Source: Streptomyces sp. NBC_00078
Lineage (GTDB): Bacteria > Actinomycetota > Actinomycetes > Streptomycetales > Streptomycetaceae
NCBI RefSeq assembly: GCF_026343335.1
Contig: NZ_JAPELX010000001.1
Span: 5,766,001-5,830,000 of the forward strand
DNA length: 64,000 nucleotides
Direction: 5' to 3'
In this document: positions 32,111 through 40,726 of the stretch, in pieces
Layout of the letters: every line of letters starts with the position of its first letter
Position numbering within the stretch: the first letter of the stretch is position 1
Notes under the pieces: model-generated
Databases searched by the model: none
Told to the model about the DNA's origin: nothing
Seen by the model: the letters and a program-made list of their open reading frames with translations, nothing else
Made by a program: the position numbers and the translations under genes

Positions 32111-33169
32111 GTGCGCCGGGTAGCCAAGCTTTCCGCTGCGTGTATCGCGACCGCAGCTCTCGCACTGTCTGCCACAGCCTGTGGCAGCACCTCCTCCGAG
32201 AATGACAGCTCCTCGTCCGCCTCCGCCGGAGGCGGCAAGGGCATCAAGATCGGCCTCGCCTACGACGTGGGCGGCCGTGGTGACCGTTCCTTCAACGACT
32301 CGGCCGCCCGCGGCGCCGACAAGGCCAAGGCTAAGTTCGGCGGCTCCATCAAGGAGCTGACCGCCAAGACCTCCGACACCGAGGCCGACCGCGAGCAGCG
32401 CCTCACCGACCTGGCGGACGCCGGCTACAACCCGATCGTCGCCGTCGGCTTCTCCTACGCCACCTCGGTCGGCAAGGTCGCCGCCAAGTACCCGAAGGTC
32501 AACTTCGGTCTCATCGACTCTGTGGTGAACGCCAAGAACGTCGACAGCATCACCTTCACCGAGGAGCAGGGCTCGTACCTGGCCGGTGTGGCCGCGGCGC
32601 TGAAGACCAAGAAGGACCACGTCGGCTTCATCGGCGGTGTGGACAACCCGCTGATCAAGAAGTTCGAGGCGGGTTATGTCCAGGGCGTCAAGGACACCAA
32701 CGCCAAGGTCAAGGTCGAGGTGCAGTATCTGACGCACGGCTCGGACCTCTCCGGCTTCTCCAGCCCCGACAAGGGCAAGGAGGCCGCGCAGGGCCAGCTC
32801 GACAAGGGCGCCGACGTCATCTACACGGCGGCCGGCTCCTCCGGCAACGGCGCGATCGAGGCGGTCAACGGCGTCAAGGGCGCCTGGGCCATCGGCGTGG
32901 ACTCGGACCAGTACAACATCCCGGGTCTGGCCAAGTACAAGAGCTCGATCCTGACCTCGGTGGTCAAGAACGTCGACGTCGGCGTCTACGACTTCATCAA
33001 GTCCGTGCACGACGGCAAGCCGCTGACCGGCAACCAGGTCTACTCGCTCGGCAAGGGTGGTGTCTCGCTGGCCACCAGCGGTGGCTTCATCAACGACATC
33101 CAGCCCAAGCTGGACGCCGCCAAGAAGAAGATCGTCGACGGCACCGTCAAGGTCAAGACCACTCCGTGA
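32111..33169 (+). CDS. BMP/PnrA-type nucleoside-binding lipoprotein
   Basis: This 352-residue substrate-binding lipoprotein has an N-terminal signal with lipobox LSATAC (Cys near residue 24), a Ser-rich linker, then IGLAYDVGGRGDRSFNDSAARG. The latter is the hallmark D-x-GG-x-D-x-SFN opening of the BMP/PnrA family that binds purine and pyrimidine nucleosides. VIYTAAGSSGNGAIEA and WAIGVDSDQYN are family blocks too. AAGGAG precedes the ATG/GTG start. It feeds the ABC transporter encoded just downstream. Confidence 0.93.
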   Translation: MRRVAKLSAACIATAALALSATACGSTSSENDSSSSASAGGGKGIKIGLAYDVGGRGDRSFNDSAARGADKAKAKFGGSIKELTAKTSDTEADREQRLTDLADAGYNPIVAVGFSYATSVGKVAAKYPKVNFGLIDSVVNAKNVDSITFTEEQGSYLAGVAAALKTKKDHVGFIGGVDNPLIKKFEAGYVQGVKDTNAKVKVEVQYLTHGSDLSGFSSPDKGKEAAQGQLDKGADVIYTAAGSSGNGAIEAVNGVKGAWAIGVDSDQYNIPGLAKYKSSILTSVVKNVDVGVYDFIKSVHDGKPLTGNQVYSLGKGGVSLATSGGFINDIQPKLDAAKKKIVDGTVKVKTTP

Positions 33170-33192
33170 CCTGACGGTTCCCGCCGGACCCC

Positions 33193-33232
33193 GGCTCGGC
33201 GAAGGGGCTCTCGATCAGCCCCTCGCCGAGCC
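33193..33232 (+). terminator. Strong hairpin after the lipoprotein gene
   Basis: GGCTCGGCGAAGGGGCT pairs with AGCCCCTCGCCGAGCC (one bulged A) around a CTCGATC loop. It lies 24 bases after the lipoprotein stop and before the operator-like site at 33250. It should end or attenuate the lipoprotein transcript and so set lipoprotein levels apart from the membrane components. No long T run follows, as is usual in Streptomyces. Confidence 0.8.
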
Positions 33233-33249
33233 ATAACAATGTGTCAACT

Positions 33250-33261
33250 CTACGCGTGTAG
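33250..33261 (+). promoter_or_regulatory. Operator-like CTACGCGTGTAG site upstream of the ABC operon
   Basis: CTACGCGTGTAG differs by one base from the perfect palindrome found before add and deoC. It follows TGTCAA (33242) and precedes TAGCAC and TAGCGT, possible -10 elements. It lies 75 bases before the ABC ATPase coding region, in the only gap between the terminator at 33193 and the operon, so it is well placed to control that operon. Confidence 0.65.
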
Positions 33262-33335
33262 CACGGAGTTGCCGCGCTAGCGTCGCCGACGCCTGCCCTC
33301 CCCTACGCAGCCCCTTTCCCCCAGGAGAGTGCGCC

Positions 33336-34919
33336 ATCAACGCGTCCAGCCCTCCCGCTGCCGTCGAACTGCGCGGCATCACCAAACGCTTCCCCGGCGT
33401 CGTCGCCAACCGCGACATCGACATCACCGTCGCCGCGGGCACCGTCCACGCCCTCTGCGGTGAGAACGGCGCCGGCAAGTCCACCCTGATGAAGATCCTC
33501 TACGGCATGCAGCAGCCGGACGAGGGCACCATCACGGTGGCCGGCGAGCGGGTGACCTTCAACAACCCCGCCGACGCCATCGCGCGCGGCATCGGCATGG
33601 TGCACCAGCACTTCATGCTCGCCGACAACCTCACCGTCCTGGAGAACGTCGTCCTCGGCGCGGAGAAGCTCTACGGCATCGGTGCCAAGGCGCGTACGAA
33701 GATCAAGGAGATCTCCGACGCGTACGGGCTGAACGTACGGCCCGACGTCCTCCTGGAGGACCTCGGCGTCGCCGACCGCCAGCGCGTGGAGATCCTCAAG
33801 GTCCTCTACCGCGGCGCCAAGACCCTCATCCTCGACGAGCCCACCGCCGTCCTCGTGCCACAGGAGGTCGACGCCCTCTTCGACAACCTGCGCGAGCTGA
33901 AGGCCGAGGGGCTCACGGTCATCTTCATCTCCCACAAGCTGGGCGAAGTCCTGTCCGTGGCCGACGAGATCACCGTCATCCGGCGCGGCACCACGGTCGG
34001 CACGGTCGAGCCCCGGTCCACCACGGCCAAGCAGCTCGCCGAGCTGATGGTCGGCAGCCAGCTGCCCACCCCGGAGACCGAGGAGTCCACCGTCACGGAC
34101 GTGGCGATGCTGACGCTGGACGGGCTGCACCTGAGCCAGACGGACCTCGACGGCGTCGAGCGCATCATCCTCGACGACATCTCGCTCACCATCCACAAGG
34201 GCGAGGTCCTCGGCATCGCCGGTGTGGAGGGCAACGGCCAGTCCGAGCTGGTCGAGGCGATCGTCGGTATCCGCGCCCCCGACACCGGCGCCATCACGCT
34301 CGACGGCACCGACATCTCCCGCGCCCCCACCCGCCGCCGCCGCGAGGCCGGCATCGGCTACATCCCCGAGGACCGCCACCGCCACGGCCTGCTCCTTGAG
34401 GCACCGCTGTGGGAGAACCGCATCCTCGGCCATGTCTCCGAGCGCCCCAACTCGCGCGGCCAGCTCCTCGACATCAAGGGTGCCCGCGGCGACACCGAGC
34501 GCATCATCCAGGCGTACGACGTCCGCACGCCCGGCATCGACGTGACCGCGGCCTCGCTGTCCGGCGGCAACCAGCAGAAGCTGATCGTCGGCCGCGAGAT
34601 GAGTCACGCGCCCAAGCTGCTCATCGCCGCCCACCCCACCCGCGGCGTGGACGTCGGCGCGCAGGCCGCGATCTGGGACCACATCCGCGAGGCCCGACGC
34701 GAGGGCCTGGCCGTGCTGCTGATCTCCGCCGACCTGGACGAGCTGATCGGGCTGTCCGACACCCTGCGGGTGATGTACCGCGGCCGCCTGGTCGCCGACG
34801 CCGACCCCGCCACGATCACCCCCGAGGAGCTGGGCTCCGCCATGACGGGCGCGGCCACCGGCCACCTGGAGCACGCAGAGGCCACCGGCCAGGAGCACAC
34901 AGAGGACGACGCCCGATGA
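33336..34919 (+). CDS. Nucleoside ABC transporter, double ATP-binding subunit (apparent ATC start)
   Basis: This 527-residue ATPase has two nucleotide-binding domains, as in RbsA/NupO-type importers. NBD1 has CGENGAGKST and LIDEPTAV-like LILDEPTAVLVP. NBD2 has a degenerate P-loop (GVEGNGQSELVEA), LSGGNQQK and IAAHPTRGVD. Translation must begin before ELRGITKRFPGVVANRDIDI, but the frame upstream of the P-loop holds no ATG, GTG or TTG. The codon correctly placed eight bases after GGAG (33324-33327) is ATC at 33336. Either a rare ATC start is used or the base is an error. Confidence 0.88.
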   Translation: MNASSPPAAVELRGITKRFPGVVANRDIDITVAAGTVHALCGENGAGKSTLMKILYGMQQPDEGTITVAGERVTFNNPADAIARGIGMVHQHFMLADNLTVLENVVLGAEKLYGIGAKARTKIKEISDAYGLNVRPDVLLEDLGVADRQRVEILKVLYRGAKTLILDEPTAVLVPQEVDALFDNLRELKAEGLTVIFISHKLGEVLSVADEITVIRRGTTVGTVEPRSTTAKQLAELMVGSQLPTPETEESTVTDVAMLTLDGLHLSQTDLDGVERIILDDISLTIHKGEVLGIAGVEGNGQSELVEAIVGIRAPDTGAITLDGTDISRAPTRRRREAGIGYIPEDRHRHGLLLEAPLWENRILGHVSERPNSRGQLLDIKGARGDTERIIQAYDVRTPGIDVTAASLSGGNQQKLIVGREMSHAPKLLIAAHPTRGVDVGAQAAIWDHIREARREGLAVLLISADLDELIGLSDTLRVMYRGRLVADADPATITPEELGSAMTGAATGHLEHAEATGQEHTEDDAR

Positions 34920-36043
34920 AGAAGCTGACCCAACGCATCGACAAGGAGCGGCTGCTCCTCGGTATCGCGGCGCCGCTGCTGGCGATCGTCGCCGCACTCG
35001 TCGTCACCGCCCTGGTCATCCTCGCCACCGGCAAGAACCCGGGCGCCGCCTTCAGCGACATGGTGACCTACGGCTCCGCCAGCGACAGCCAGGTCTACAT
35101 CCTGAACAAGGCGACGACGTACTACCTGGCGGGCGTCGCGGTGGCCATCGGCTTCCGCATGAACCTGTTCAACATCGGCGTCGACGGCCAGTACCGCATC
35201 GCCGCGTTCTTCGCGGCGGTGCTCGGCGGCGCGCTGACCCTGCCGGGGTTCATCTCGGTCCCCCTGATGATCCTCTGCGCGATGGCCGTGGGCGCCCTGT
35301 GGGCCGGCATCGCGGGCATCCTCAAGGTGACCCGGGGCGTCAGCGAGGTCATCTCGACCATCATGCTGAACTCCATCGCCACCGCGATCATCGCCTACCT
35401 GCTGCAGCCGGGGAAGCTCGCCGAACTCCAGAGCGGCGGCACCGTGGTGTCGACCAAGCCGCTGCCGAACGACTCGTGGTTCTTCTCCTTCAACACGGGC
35501 GCGGCCGGTGAGCTGTGGGGCTTCATCGTGATCGCCGCGATCGTCGGTGTCGCGTACTGGTTCGTGCTCGGCCGCACCCGCTTCGGCTTCGACCTGCGCA
35601 CCGTCGGCCAGTCGGAGAGCGCCGCCGCCGCGAGCGGTGTCTCCGTCAAGAAGATGGTCGCCACCAGCATGCTCATCTCGGGCGCGGTGGCCGGTCTGAT
35701 CGGCATGCCGACCCTCCTCAACGACAGCCACCAGTTCAGCAACGACTTCCCGTCGGGCATCGGCTTCACCGGCATCGCCATCGCGCTGCTGGGCCGCAAC
35801 AGCCCCGTCGGCATCGCCCTCGGCGCCCTCCTGTGGGGCTTCCTGGAGCGCACCACCAACCACCTCGAGTTCGAGGGTTACGACAAGGAGATCCTCGGCG
35901 TCATCCAGGGCGTCATCGTCCTGTGCGTCGTGATCGCCTACGAGGTCGTACGCCGCTACGGCCTCAAGCGCCAGCAGCAACGGGTCGGCGCCGAGCTCGC
36001 CGCCCAGGCCGCCGCCCCGACCGCGAAGCAGGAGGTGGCGTGA
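34916..36043 (+). CDS. Nucleoside ABC transporter permease (first)
   Basis: This 375-residue permease of the branched-chain/ribose/nucleoside group has about eight to nine hydrophobic spans, with FRMNLFNIGVDGQYRIAAF and GVSEVISTIMLNSIA, the latter the coupling-type region expected to contact the ATPase. It starts at ATG overlapping the ATPase stop (ATGA) and ends overlapping the next permease (TGATG), so the three proteins are made in fixed ratio. It forms a heterodimeric channel with the next gene product. Confidence 0.93.
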   Translation: MKKLTQRIDKERLLLGIAAPLLAIVAALVVTALVILATGKNPGAAFSDMVTYGSASDSQVYILNKATTYYLAGVAVAIGFRMNLFNIGVDGQYRIAAFFAAVLGGALTLPGFISVPLMILCAMAVGALWAGIAGILKVTRGVSEVISTIMLNSIATAIIAYLLQPGKLAELQSGGTVVSTKPLPNDSWFFSFNTGAAGELWGFIVIAAIVGVAYWFVLGRTRFGFDLRTVGQSESAAAASGVSVKKMVATSMLISGAVAGLIGMPTLLNDSHQFSNDFPSGIGFTGIAIALLGRNSPVGIALGALLWGFLERTTNHLEFEGYDKEILGVIQGVIVLCVVIAYEVVRRYGLKRQQQRVGAELAAQAAAPTAKQEVA

Positions 36044-37329
36044 TGACTGCCACGATGACCGACACGCCGCCCCCCGCGGCACCCAAGGCGGACAGCGACC
36101 GCTCCCGCTCGGGCCGGTCGCTCGGCCGGATCCTCACCATCCTGGCCGGCGGCCTGATCCTGGTGGCCCTGGTCCGCGTCATCACCGGCGCAGACCAGCT
36201 CACCTCCGAGGGCCAGGTCTCCGCGGCCCTCGGCCTCGCCGTGCCGATCGGCCTCGCCGGACTCGCGGGCCTGTGGTCCGAGCGGTCCGGTGTGGTCAAC
36301 ATCGGCCTCGAAGGCATGATGATCCTCGGCACCTTCGGCGCCGGCTGGATCGGCTGGCAGACCAACCCCTGGCTCGGCCTGCTCTGCGGCATCGGCTTCG
36401 GCGTCCTCGGCGGCCTGGTGCACGCCGTCGCGACCATCACCTTCGGAGTCGACCACATCGTCTCCGGTGTCGCGGTCAACCTGCTCGCGCTGGGCACCAC
36501 CCAGTACCTCGCCAAGCTCTTCTTCTCCGGGGGCAAGGCGGCGGACGCGGGCGGCAACCCCAAGCAGTCCCCGCCCGTGGACTCGCTGCCCACCTTCGAC
36601 TTCCCCGGCCTCTCGGACGCCCTCAAGTCCGTCGAGAACCACCACTGGTTCGTGATCTCCGACCTGGCGGGCATCCTCGGCGGCCTGGTCACCGACCTGT
36701 CCGTGGTGACGATCCTCGCCGTGGTCCTGTTCGTCGCCAGCGGGTGGCTGCTGTGGCGTACCCCCTTCGGCCTGCGGCTGCGCTCCTGCGGTGAGAACCC
36801 GATCGCCGCGGAGTCGCTCGGCGTCAACGTCTACCGGTACAAGTACATCGCCGTGGCGATCTCCGGCGGCCTCGCCGGACTCGGCGGCGCCTTCCTCGCG
36901 CTGGTCACCTCGCACACCTACCTCGAGAACCAGACCGGCGGGCGCGGCTACATCGGCCTCGCCGCCATGATCTTCGGCAACTGGCGCCCCGGCGGTCTCG
37001 CCATGGGCGCTGGCCTGTTCGGCTACTCCGACGCGCTGCAGCTGCGCAACGGCGGCGAGACCGTCCACGCGCTGCTGCTCCTGCTGGTCGTGCTGCTCGC
37101 GGGTCTGGCCGGCTGGAAGCTGTACCAGAAGGCGCACTGGCAGGGCGGGATCAGCCTCATCGTCGCCGCGCTCGTCCTGCTCTGGTACCTGTTCACCGAC
37201 GAGGTCCCGAGCGACTTCGTGGGCGCCACGCCGTACGTAGTCACGCTGCTCGTGCTGTCGCTGTCCGCGCAGCGCCTGCGGATGCCCAAGGCCGACGGCA
37301 TGCGTTACCGCAAGGGCCAGGGCAAGTGA
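36043..37329 (+). CDS. Nucleoside ABC transporter permease (second)
   Basis: This 428-residue permease with ten or so hydrophobic spans contains RSGVVNIGLEGMMILGTFGAGW, FGVDHIVSGVAVNLLALGTTQYL and CGENPIAAESLGVNVYRYKY, blocks typical of the second subunit of PnrA-type nucleoside importers. A charged, proline-rich N-terminus of about 35 residues precedes the first span. It is coupled to the first permease (TGATG) and to cytidine deaminase downstream (GTGA overlap), tying uptake to salvage. Confidence 0.93.
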   Translation: MTATMTDTPPPAAPKADSDRSRSGRSLGRILTILAGGLILVALVRVITGADQLTSEGQVSAALGLAVPIGLAGLAGLWSERSGVVNIGLEGMMILGTFGAGWIGWQTNPWLGLLCGIGFGVLGGLVHAVATITFGVDHIVSGVAVNLLALGTTQYLAKLFFSGGKAADAGGNPKQSPPVDSLPTFDFPGLSDALKSVENHHWFVISDLAGILGGLVTDLSVVTILAVVLFVASGWLLWRTPFGLRLRSCGENPIAAESLGVNVYRYKYIAVAISGGLAGLGGAFLALVTSHTYLENQTGGRGYIGLAAMIFGNWRPGGLAMGAGLFGYSDALQLRNGGETVHALLLLLVVLLAGLAGWKLYQKAHWQGGISLIVAALVLLWYLFTDEVPSDFVGATPYVVTLLVLSLSAQRLRMPKADGMRYRKGQGK

Positions 37330-37727
37330 CCACGCCCGGGGACGTCGACTGGGAGGCGCTGCGCGAGGTGGCCCGCGAGGCCATGTCCCACGCGTACGCC
37401 CCCTACTCGGGCTACCCGGTGGGGGTCGCCGCCCTGGTCGACGACGGCCGTACGGTCTCCGGCTGCAACGTCGAGAACGCCTCCTACGGTCTCGGCCTGT
37501 GCGCCGAGTGCGGGCTGGTCTCGCAGCTGCAGCGGACCGGCGGCGGCAGGCTGACGCACTTCACCTGCGTCGACGGACACGGCGAGATCCTGGTCCCGTG
37601 CGGCCGCTGCCGCCAGCTGCTGCACGAGTTCGGAGGTCCGGATCTCCTCCTGGAGACTCCGGAGGGAATCCTCCCCCTCGCGGAAATGCTGCCCCAGGCC
37701 TTCGGTCCGGGCCATCTCACCAAGTAA
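37326..37727 (+). CDS. cdd: Cytidine deaminase
   Basis: This 133-residue zinc cytidine deaminase converts cytidine and deoxycytidine to uridine and deoxyuridine. The zinc site is complete: CNVENASYGLGLCAECG supplies the catalytic Glu and first Cys, and VPCGRCRQLL supplies the other two cysteines. YAPYSGYPVGVAAL is the substrate-loop. Length is normal for the homotetrameric class. GTG overlaps the permease stop, so it is part of the uptake operon. A strong hairpin follows before deoA. Confidence 0.96.
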   Translation: MTTPGDVDWEALREVAREAMSHAYAPYSGYPVGVAALVDDGRTVSGCNVENASYGLGLCAECGLVSQLQRTGGGRLTHFTCVDGHGEILVPCGRCRQLLHEFGGPDLLLETPEGILPLAEMLPQAFGPGHLTK

Positions 37728-37732
37728 CTCCC

Positions 37733-37767
37733 GTGCGGCCCCTCTGACCTGTGCAGAGGGGCCGCAC
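37733..37767 (+). terminator. Perfect 14-bp hairpin between cdd and deoA
   Basis: GTGCGGCCCCTCTG (37733-37746) pairs perfectly with CAGAGGGGCCGCAC (37754-37767) around a seven-base loop. It starts five bases after the cdd stop and ends 31 bases before deoA. It may partially terminate the operon or protect the upstream mRNA; no separate deoA promoter is obvious. Confidence 0.8.
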
Positions 37768-37798
37768 ACTTCCATGAACCTCGGAAGGAACACACGCC

Positions 37799-39082
37799 AT
37801 GGCCATGGACGCCATCTCCGTCATCCGCACCAAGCGGGACCGCGGCGAACTCAGCGACGAGCAGATCGACTGGGTCATCGACGCTTACACCCACGGGGAG
37901 GTCGCCGACGAGCAGATGTCCGCGCTCGCGATGGCCATCCTGCTCAACGGCATGAACCGCCGCGAGATCGCCCGCTGGACCGCCGCGATGATCAACTCCG
38001 GTGAGCGCATGGACTTCTCGTCCCTGTCCCGCCCGACGGCCGACAAGCACTCCACGGGCGGCGTCGGCGACAAGATCACCCTCCCGCTGGCCCCCCTGGT
38101 CGCGGCGTGCGGCGCGGCCGTCCCGCAGCTGTCGGGCCGCGGCCTCGGCCACACCGGCGGCACGCTCGACAAGCTGGAGTCGATCCCCGGCTGGCGCGCT
38201 CTGCTCTCCAACGAGGAGATGCTCTCCGTACTCGACGGCACCGGCGCGGTGATCTGCGCGGCGGGCGACGGCCTGGCCCCGGCGGACAAGAAGCTGTACG
38301 CGCTCCGAGACGTCACCGGCACGGTCGAGGCGATCCCGCTGATCGCCTCCTCGATCATGTCGAAGAAGATCGCCGAGGGCACCGGCTCCCTCGTCCTGGA
38401 CGTGAAGGTGGGCACGGGCGCCTTCATGAAGACGATCGAGGACGCGCGGGAACTCGCCTCGACGATGGTGGGCCTGGGCACCGACCACGGCGTGAAGACG
38501 GTCGCCCTGCTCACGGACATGGCCACCCCCCTCGGCCGCACCGCCGGCAACGCGCTGGAGGTCCGCGAGTCGGTGGAGGTCCTGGCGGGCGGCGGCCCGT
38601 CGGACGTCGTGGAGCTCACCCTCGCCCTGGCCCGCGAAATGCTGGACGCGGCCGGTGTGAAGGACGCCGACCCGGCGAAGGCCCTGGCCGACGGCTCGGC
38701 GATGGACGTCTGGCGCCGCATGATCGCGGCCCAGGGCGGCGACCCGGACGCGACCCTGCCCACCTCCCGCGAACAGCACGTCATCACGGCCCCGTCGAGC
38801 GGAGTCCTCACCCGCCTCGACGCCTACGGCATCGGCGTCGCCGCCTGGCGCCTGGGCGCGGGGCGTGCCCGCAAGGAGGACCCGGTGCAGGCGGGCGCGG
38901 GCGTCGAGATGCACGCCAAGCCGGGCGACACGGTCACCGAGGGCCAGCCCCTGCTGACCCTCCACACCGACACCCCCGACCGCTTCGAGTACGCGCTGCA
39001 GGCGGTGGAGGGCTCGTACGACATCGGGTCGGCCGGTACGGAGTTCAAGGCGTCGCCGGTGGTGCTGGAGCGCATTGCCTGA
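37799..39082 (+). CDS. deoA: Thymidine phosphorylase
   Basis: This 427-residue pyrimidine-nucleoside phosphorylase splits thymidine or deoxyuridine into base and deoxyribose-1-phosphate. Visible motifs are MSALAMAILLNGM, the phosphate-binding DKHSTGGVGDK, the family signature SGRGLGHTGGTLDKLESIPG and VKVGTGAFMKT. A C-terminal lipoyl-like domain with HAKPGDTVTEGQPL follows. GGAAGGA lies nine bases upstream of ATG 37799 (ATG 37805 also possible). Deoxyribose-1-phosphate made here enters the route through deoC at 59675. Confidence 0.96.
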   Translation: MAMDAISVIRTKRDRGELSDEQIDWVIDAYTHGEVADEQMSALAMAILLNGMNRREIARWTAAMINSGERMDFSSLSRPTADKHSTGGVGDKITLPLAPLVAACGAAVPQLSGRGLGHTGGTLDKLESIPGWRALLSNEEMLSVLDGTGAVICAAGDGLAPADKKLYALRDVTGTVEAIPLIASSIMSKKIAEGTGSLVLDVKVGTGAFMKTIEDARELASTMVGLGTDHGVKTVALLTDMATPLGRTAGNALEVRESVEVLAGGGPSDVVELTLALAREMLDAAGVKDADPAKALADGSAMDVWRRMIAAQGGDPDATLPTSREQHVITAPSSGVLTRLDAYGIGVAAWRLGAGRARKEDPVQAGAGVEMHAKPGDTVTEGQPLLTLHTDTPDRFEYALQAVEGSYDIGSAGTEFKASPVVLERIA

Positions 39083-39241
39083 CCTGGGCTTTCCTAGTTC
39101 GGGTGAACGGGATCGGTGGACCGGCGCCGGTCCCGTTCGGCAAGCTGGGATCGGTGACGACCGATGGGAGACCGCCATGAGCGCACTCGCCGCCGAGTCC
39201 GGGACCCCCAGGGGCACGGACTGGGCAGGACGCAGGTCAAT

Positions 39242-39649
39242 GTGATCCTGTGCGGGCTCGCGATGAGTTCCGCCCGTATGCCCGGTCTACCGCTCGTGGA
39301 CGCCATGACACCCGCAGTACTCGTGCTGACCGGCCCCGTCACCCGTGACGAGGTGGCGGGGCTGTGCGACGAGGTGCGCGCGCTGCTGGAGGCCACCGGT
39401 GCCGGGGCCGTGGTGGTCGACGTCGCCGGGATCGGGCCGCCCGCGCTGGGCTCCGTGGACCTGCTGGCACGGCTGGAGCTGGCCGCGCGGCGGGCCGGGG
39501 GCCGGATCCGGCTGCGGGACCCCGCGCCCTCTCTAGACGCCCTCCTTGGCGTCGTCGGACTCCGCTTCGAGATGGAGGGGCAGGCCGAACAGCGGGAACC
39601 AGCGCTTGGTGTCCAGGAAGAAGTGGAACCCGGTGAGCCGGCCGTCTGA
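39242..39649 (+). CDS. STAS-domain protein
   Basis: This protein of about 135 residues has a STAS-like core: LVLTGPVTRDEVAGLCDEVRALL, AVVVDVAGIGPPALGSVDLLARLELAARRAGG and IRLRDPAPSLDALLGVVGL. The DVAGIG-x4-LGSVDLLARL block resembles anti-sigma-factor antagonist proteins. It may act in partner switching, but the phosphorylatable Ser is not obvious. The start is uncertain (GTG 39242, ATG 39263 or ATG 39305). Its last 117 bases overlap the end of the convergent sigma-factor gene. Confidence 0.65.
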   Translation: MILCGLAMSSARMPGLPLVDAMTPAVLVLTGPVTRDEVAGLCDEVRALLEATGAGAVVVDVAGIGPPALGSVDLLARLELAARRAGGRIRLRDPAPSLDALLGVVGLRFEMEGQAEQREPALGVQEEVEPGEPAV

Positions 39650-40552
39650 GATCTCCAGCACCTGCACCGCCCAGGGGGCGTAGCCGCCCTCGTCCGGGTC
39701 CGGCTTGTACTGGGCGAAGCCCGGCAGGCCGTTGACCTGGACCGGCACCAGGCGGGAGCCCTCGCAGGCCGAGCCCAGCGTGGTCATGAAGCCCGCGATG
39801 TCGTCGTGGCCGGTCAGCCAGAGGTCGAACGGCGGCATCGTCATGACCGCGTCCTCGTGCAGCAGGGCCGTCAGCGCCGTCATGTCATACCCCTCGAAGG
39901 CCGCCACATAGCGGTCAAGGAGCTTCTGCTGCTCGGGGTCCAGCGGGTCGGAGACGGCCGCGCCCGCCGCCTTGTCCCCCCGCTCGGCGAGTGTCGCGCG
40001 GGCCCGCTGCAGGGCGCTGTTGACCGACGCGACCGAGGTGTCGAGCAGCTCGGCGACCTCGCTCGCCCTCCAGGCCAGGACCTCCCGCAGGATCAGCACC
40101 GCGCGCTGCTTGGCCGGCAGCTGCTGCAGGGCGGCCATGAAGGCGAGCCGCACGGACTCCTTGGCGACGGCCGCCTCCGCCGGATCCTCCGTCGTGGGCA
40201 GCACGCGGGCGTCCGGCATGGGTTCCAGCCAGGTGTTGTCGGGGCGAGGGGAGAGCGCGGCCTGGGCCAGCGGAGTCGACTCGCTCAGATCCATCGGGCG
40301 GGCGCGCTTGTTGCCGGCGGTCAGCATGTCCAGGCAGACGTTCGTCGCGATGCGGTACAGCCACGAACGGAGGCTGGAGCGGCCCTCGAACTTCTCGTAG
40401 CTGCGCCAGGCGCGGACCATCGTGTCCTGCACCGCGTCCTCGGCCTCGAAGGAGGAACCGAGCATGCGGTAGCAGTACCCGGTCAGCTCGACGCGGTGTT
40501 TCTCCAGCCTGACGTCGAGGTCTGTCGTCGTGGTCGCCGTACCGTCGCTCAT
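39533..40552 (-). CDS. ECF sigma factor with C-terminal SnoaL-like domain (SigX5 type)
   Basis: This 339-residue ECF sigma factor has region 2 in LTGYCYRMLGSSFEAEDAVQDTMVRAWRSYEKFEG and SWLYRIATNVCLDML. Region 4 is in LPAKQRAVLILREVLAWRASEVAELLDTSVASVNSALQRAR. About 125 extra residues follow (LLDRYVAAFEGYDMTALTALL, VQVLEISDGRLTGFHFFLD) forming an NTF2/SnoaL-like domain. Such domains replace an anti-sigma in fused ECF groups and modulate activity. ATG 40552 was chosen over an upstream start at 40603. Confidence 0.9.
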   Translation of the reverse strand: MSDGTATTTTDLDVRLEKHRVELTGYCYRMLGSSFEAEDAVQDTMVRAWRSYEKFEGRSSLRSWLYRIATNVCLDMLTAGNKRARPMDLSESTPLAQAALSPRPDNTWLEPMPDARVLPTTEDPAEAAVAKESVRLAFMAALQQLPAKQRAVLILREVLAWRASEVAELLDTSVASVNSALQRARATLAERGDKAAGAAVSDPLDPEQQKLLDRYVAAFEGYDMTALTALLHEDAVMTMPPFDLWLTGHDDIAGFMTTLGSACEGSRLVPVQVNGLPGFAQYKPDPDEGGYAPWAVQVLEISDGRLTGFHFFLDTKRWFPLFGLPLHLEAESDDAKEGV

Positions 40553-40726
40553 CGTCCACCCACCCCTGTGGCATTTCCTGTCGCGCGCCATCGCGCCCAG
40601 CACGTCCGAAGCTAGCGCAGGGCACTGACAATGGCGTGTCGAGTGGGGAAAGGTGCAGGTGGGTGGGGGTTGCCGTGCCAGGGGGCGCTGCCCCCTTGAC
40701 CCCGATCGGCCTGAACGGCCTCGTCG

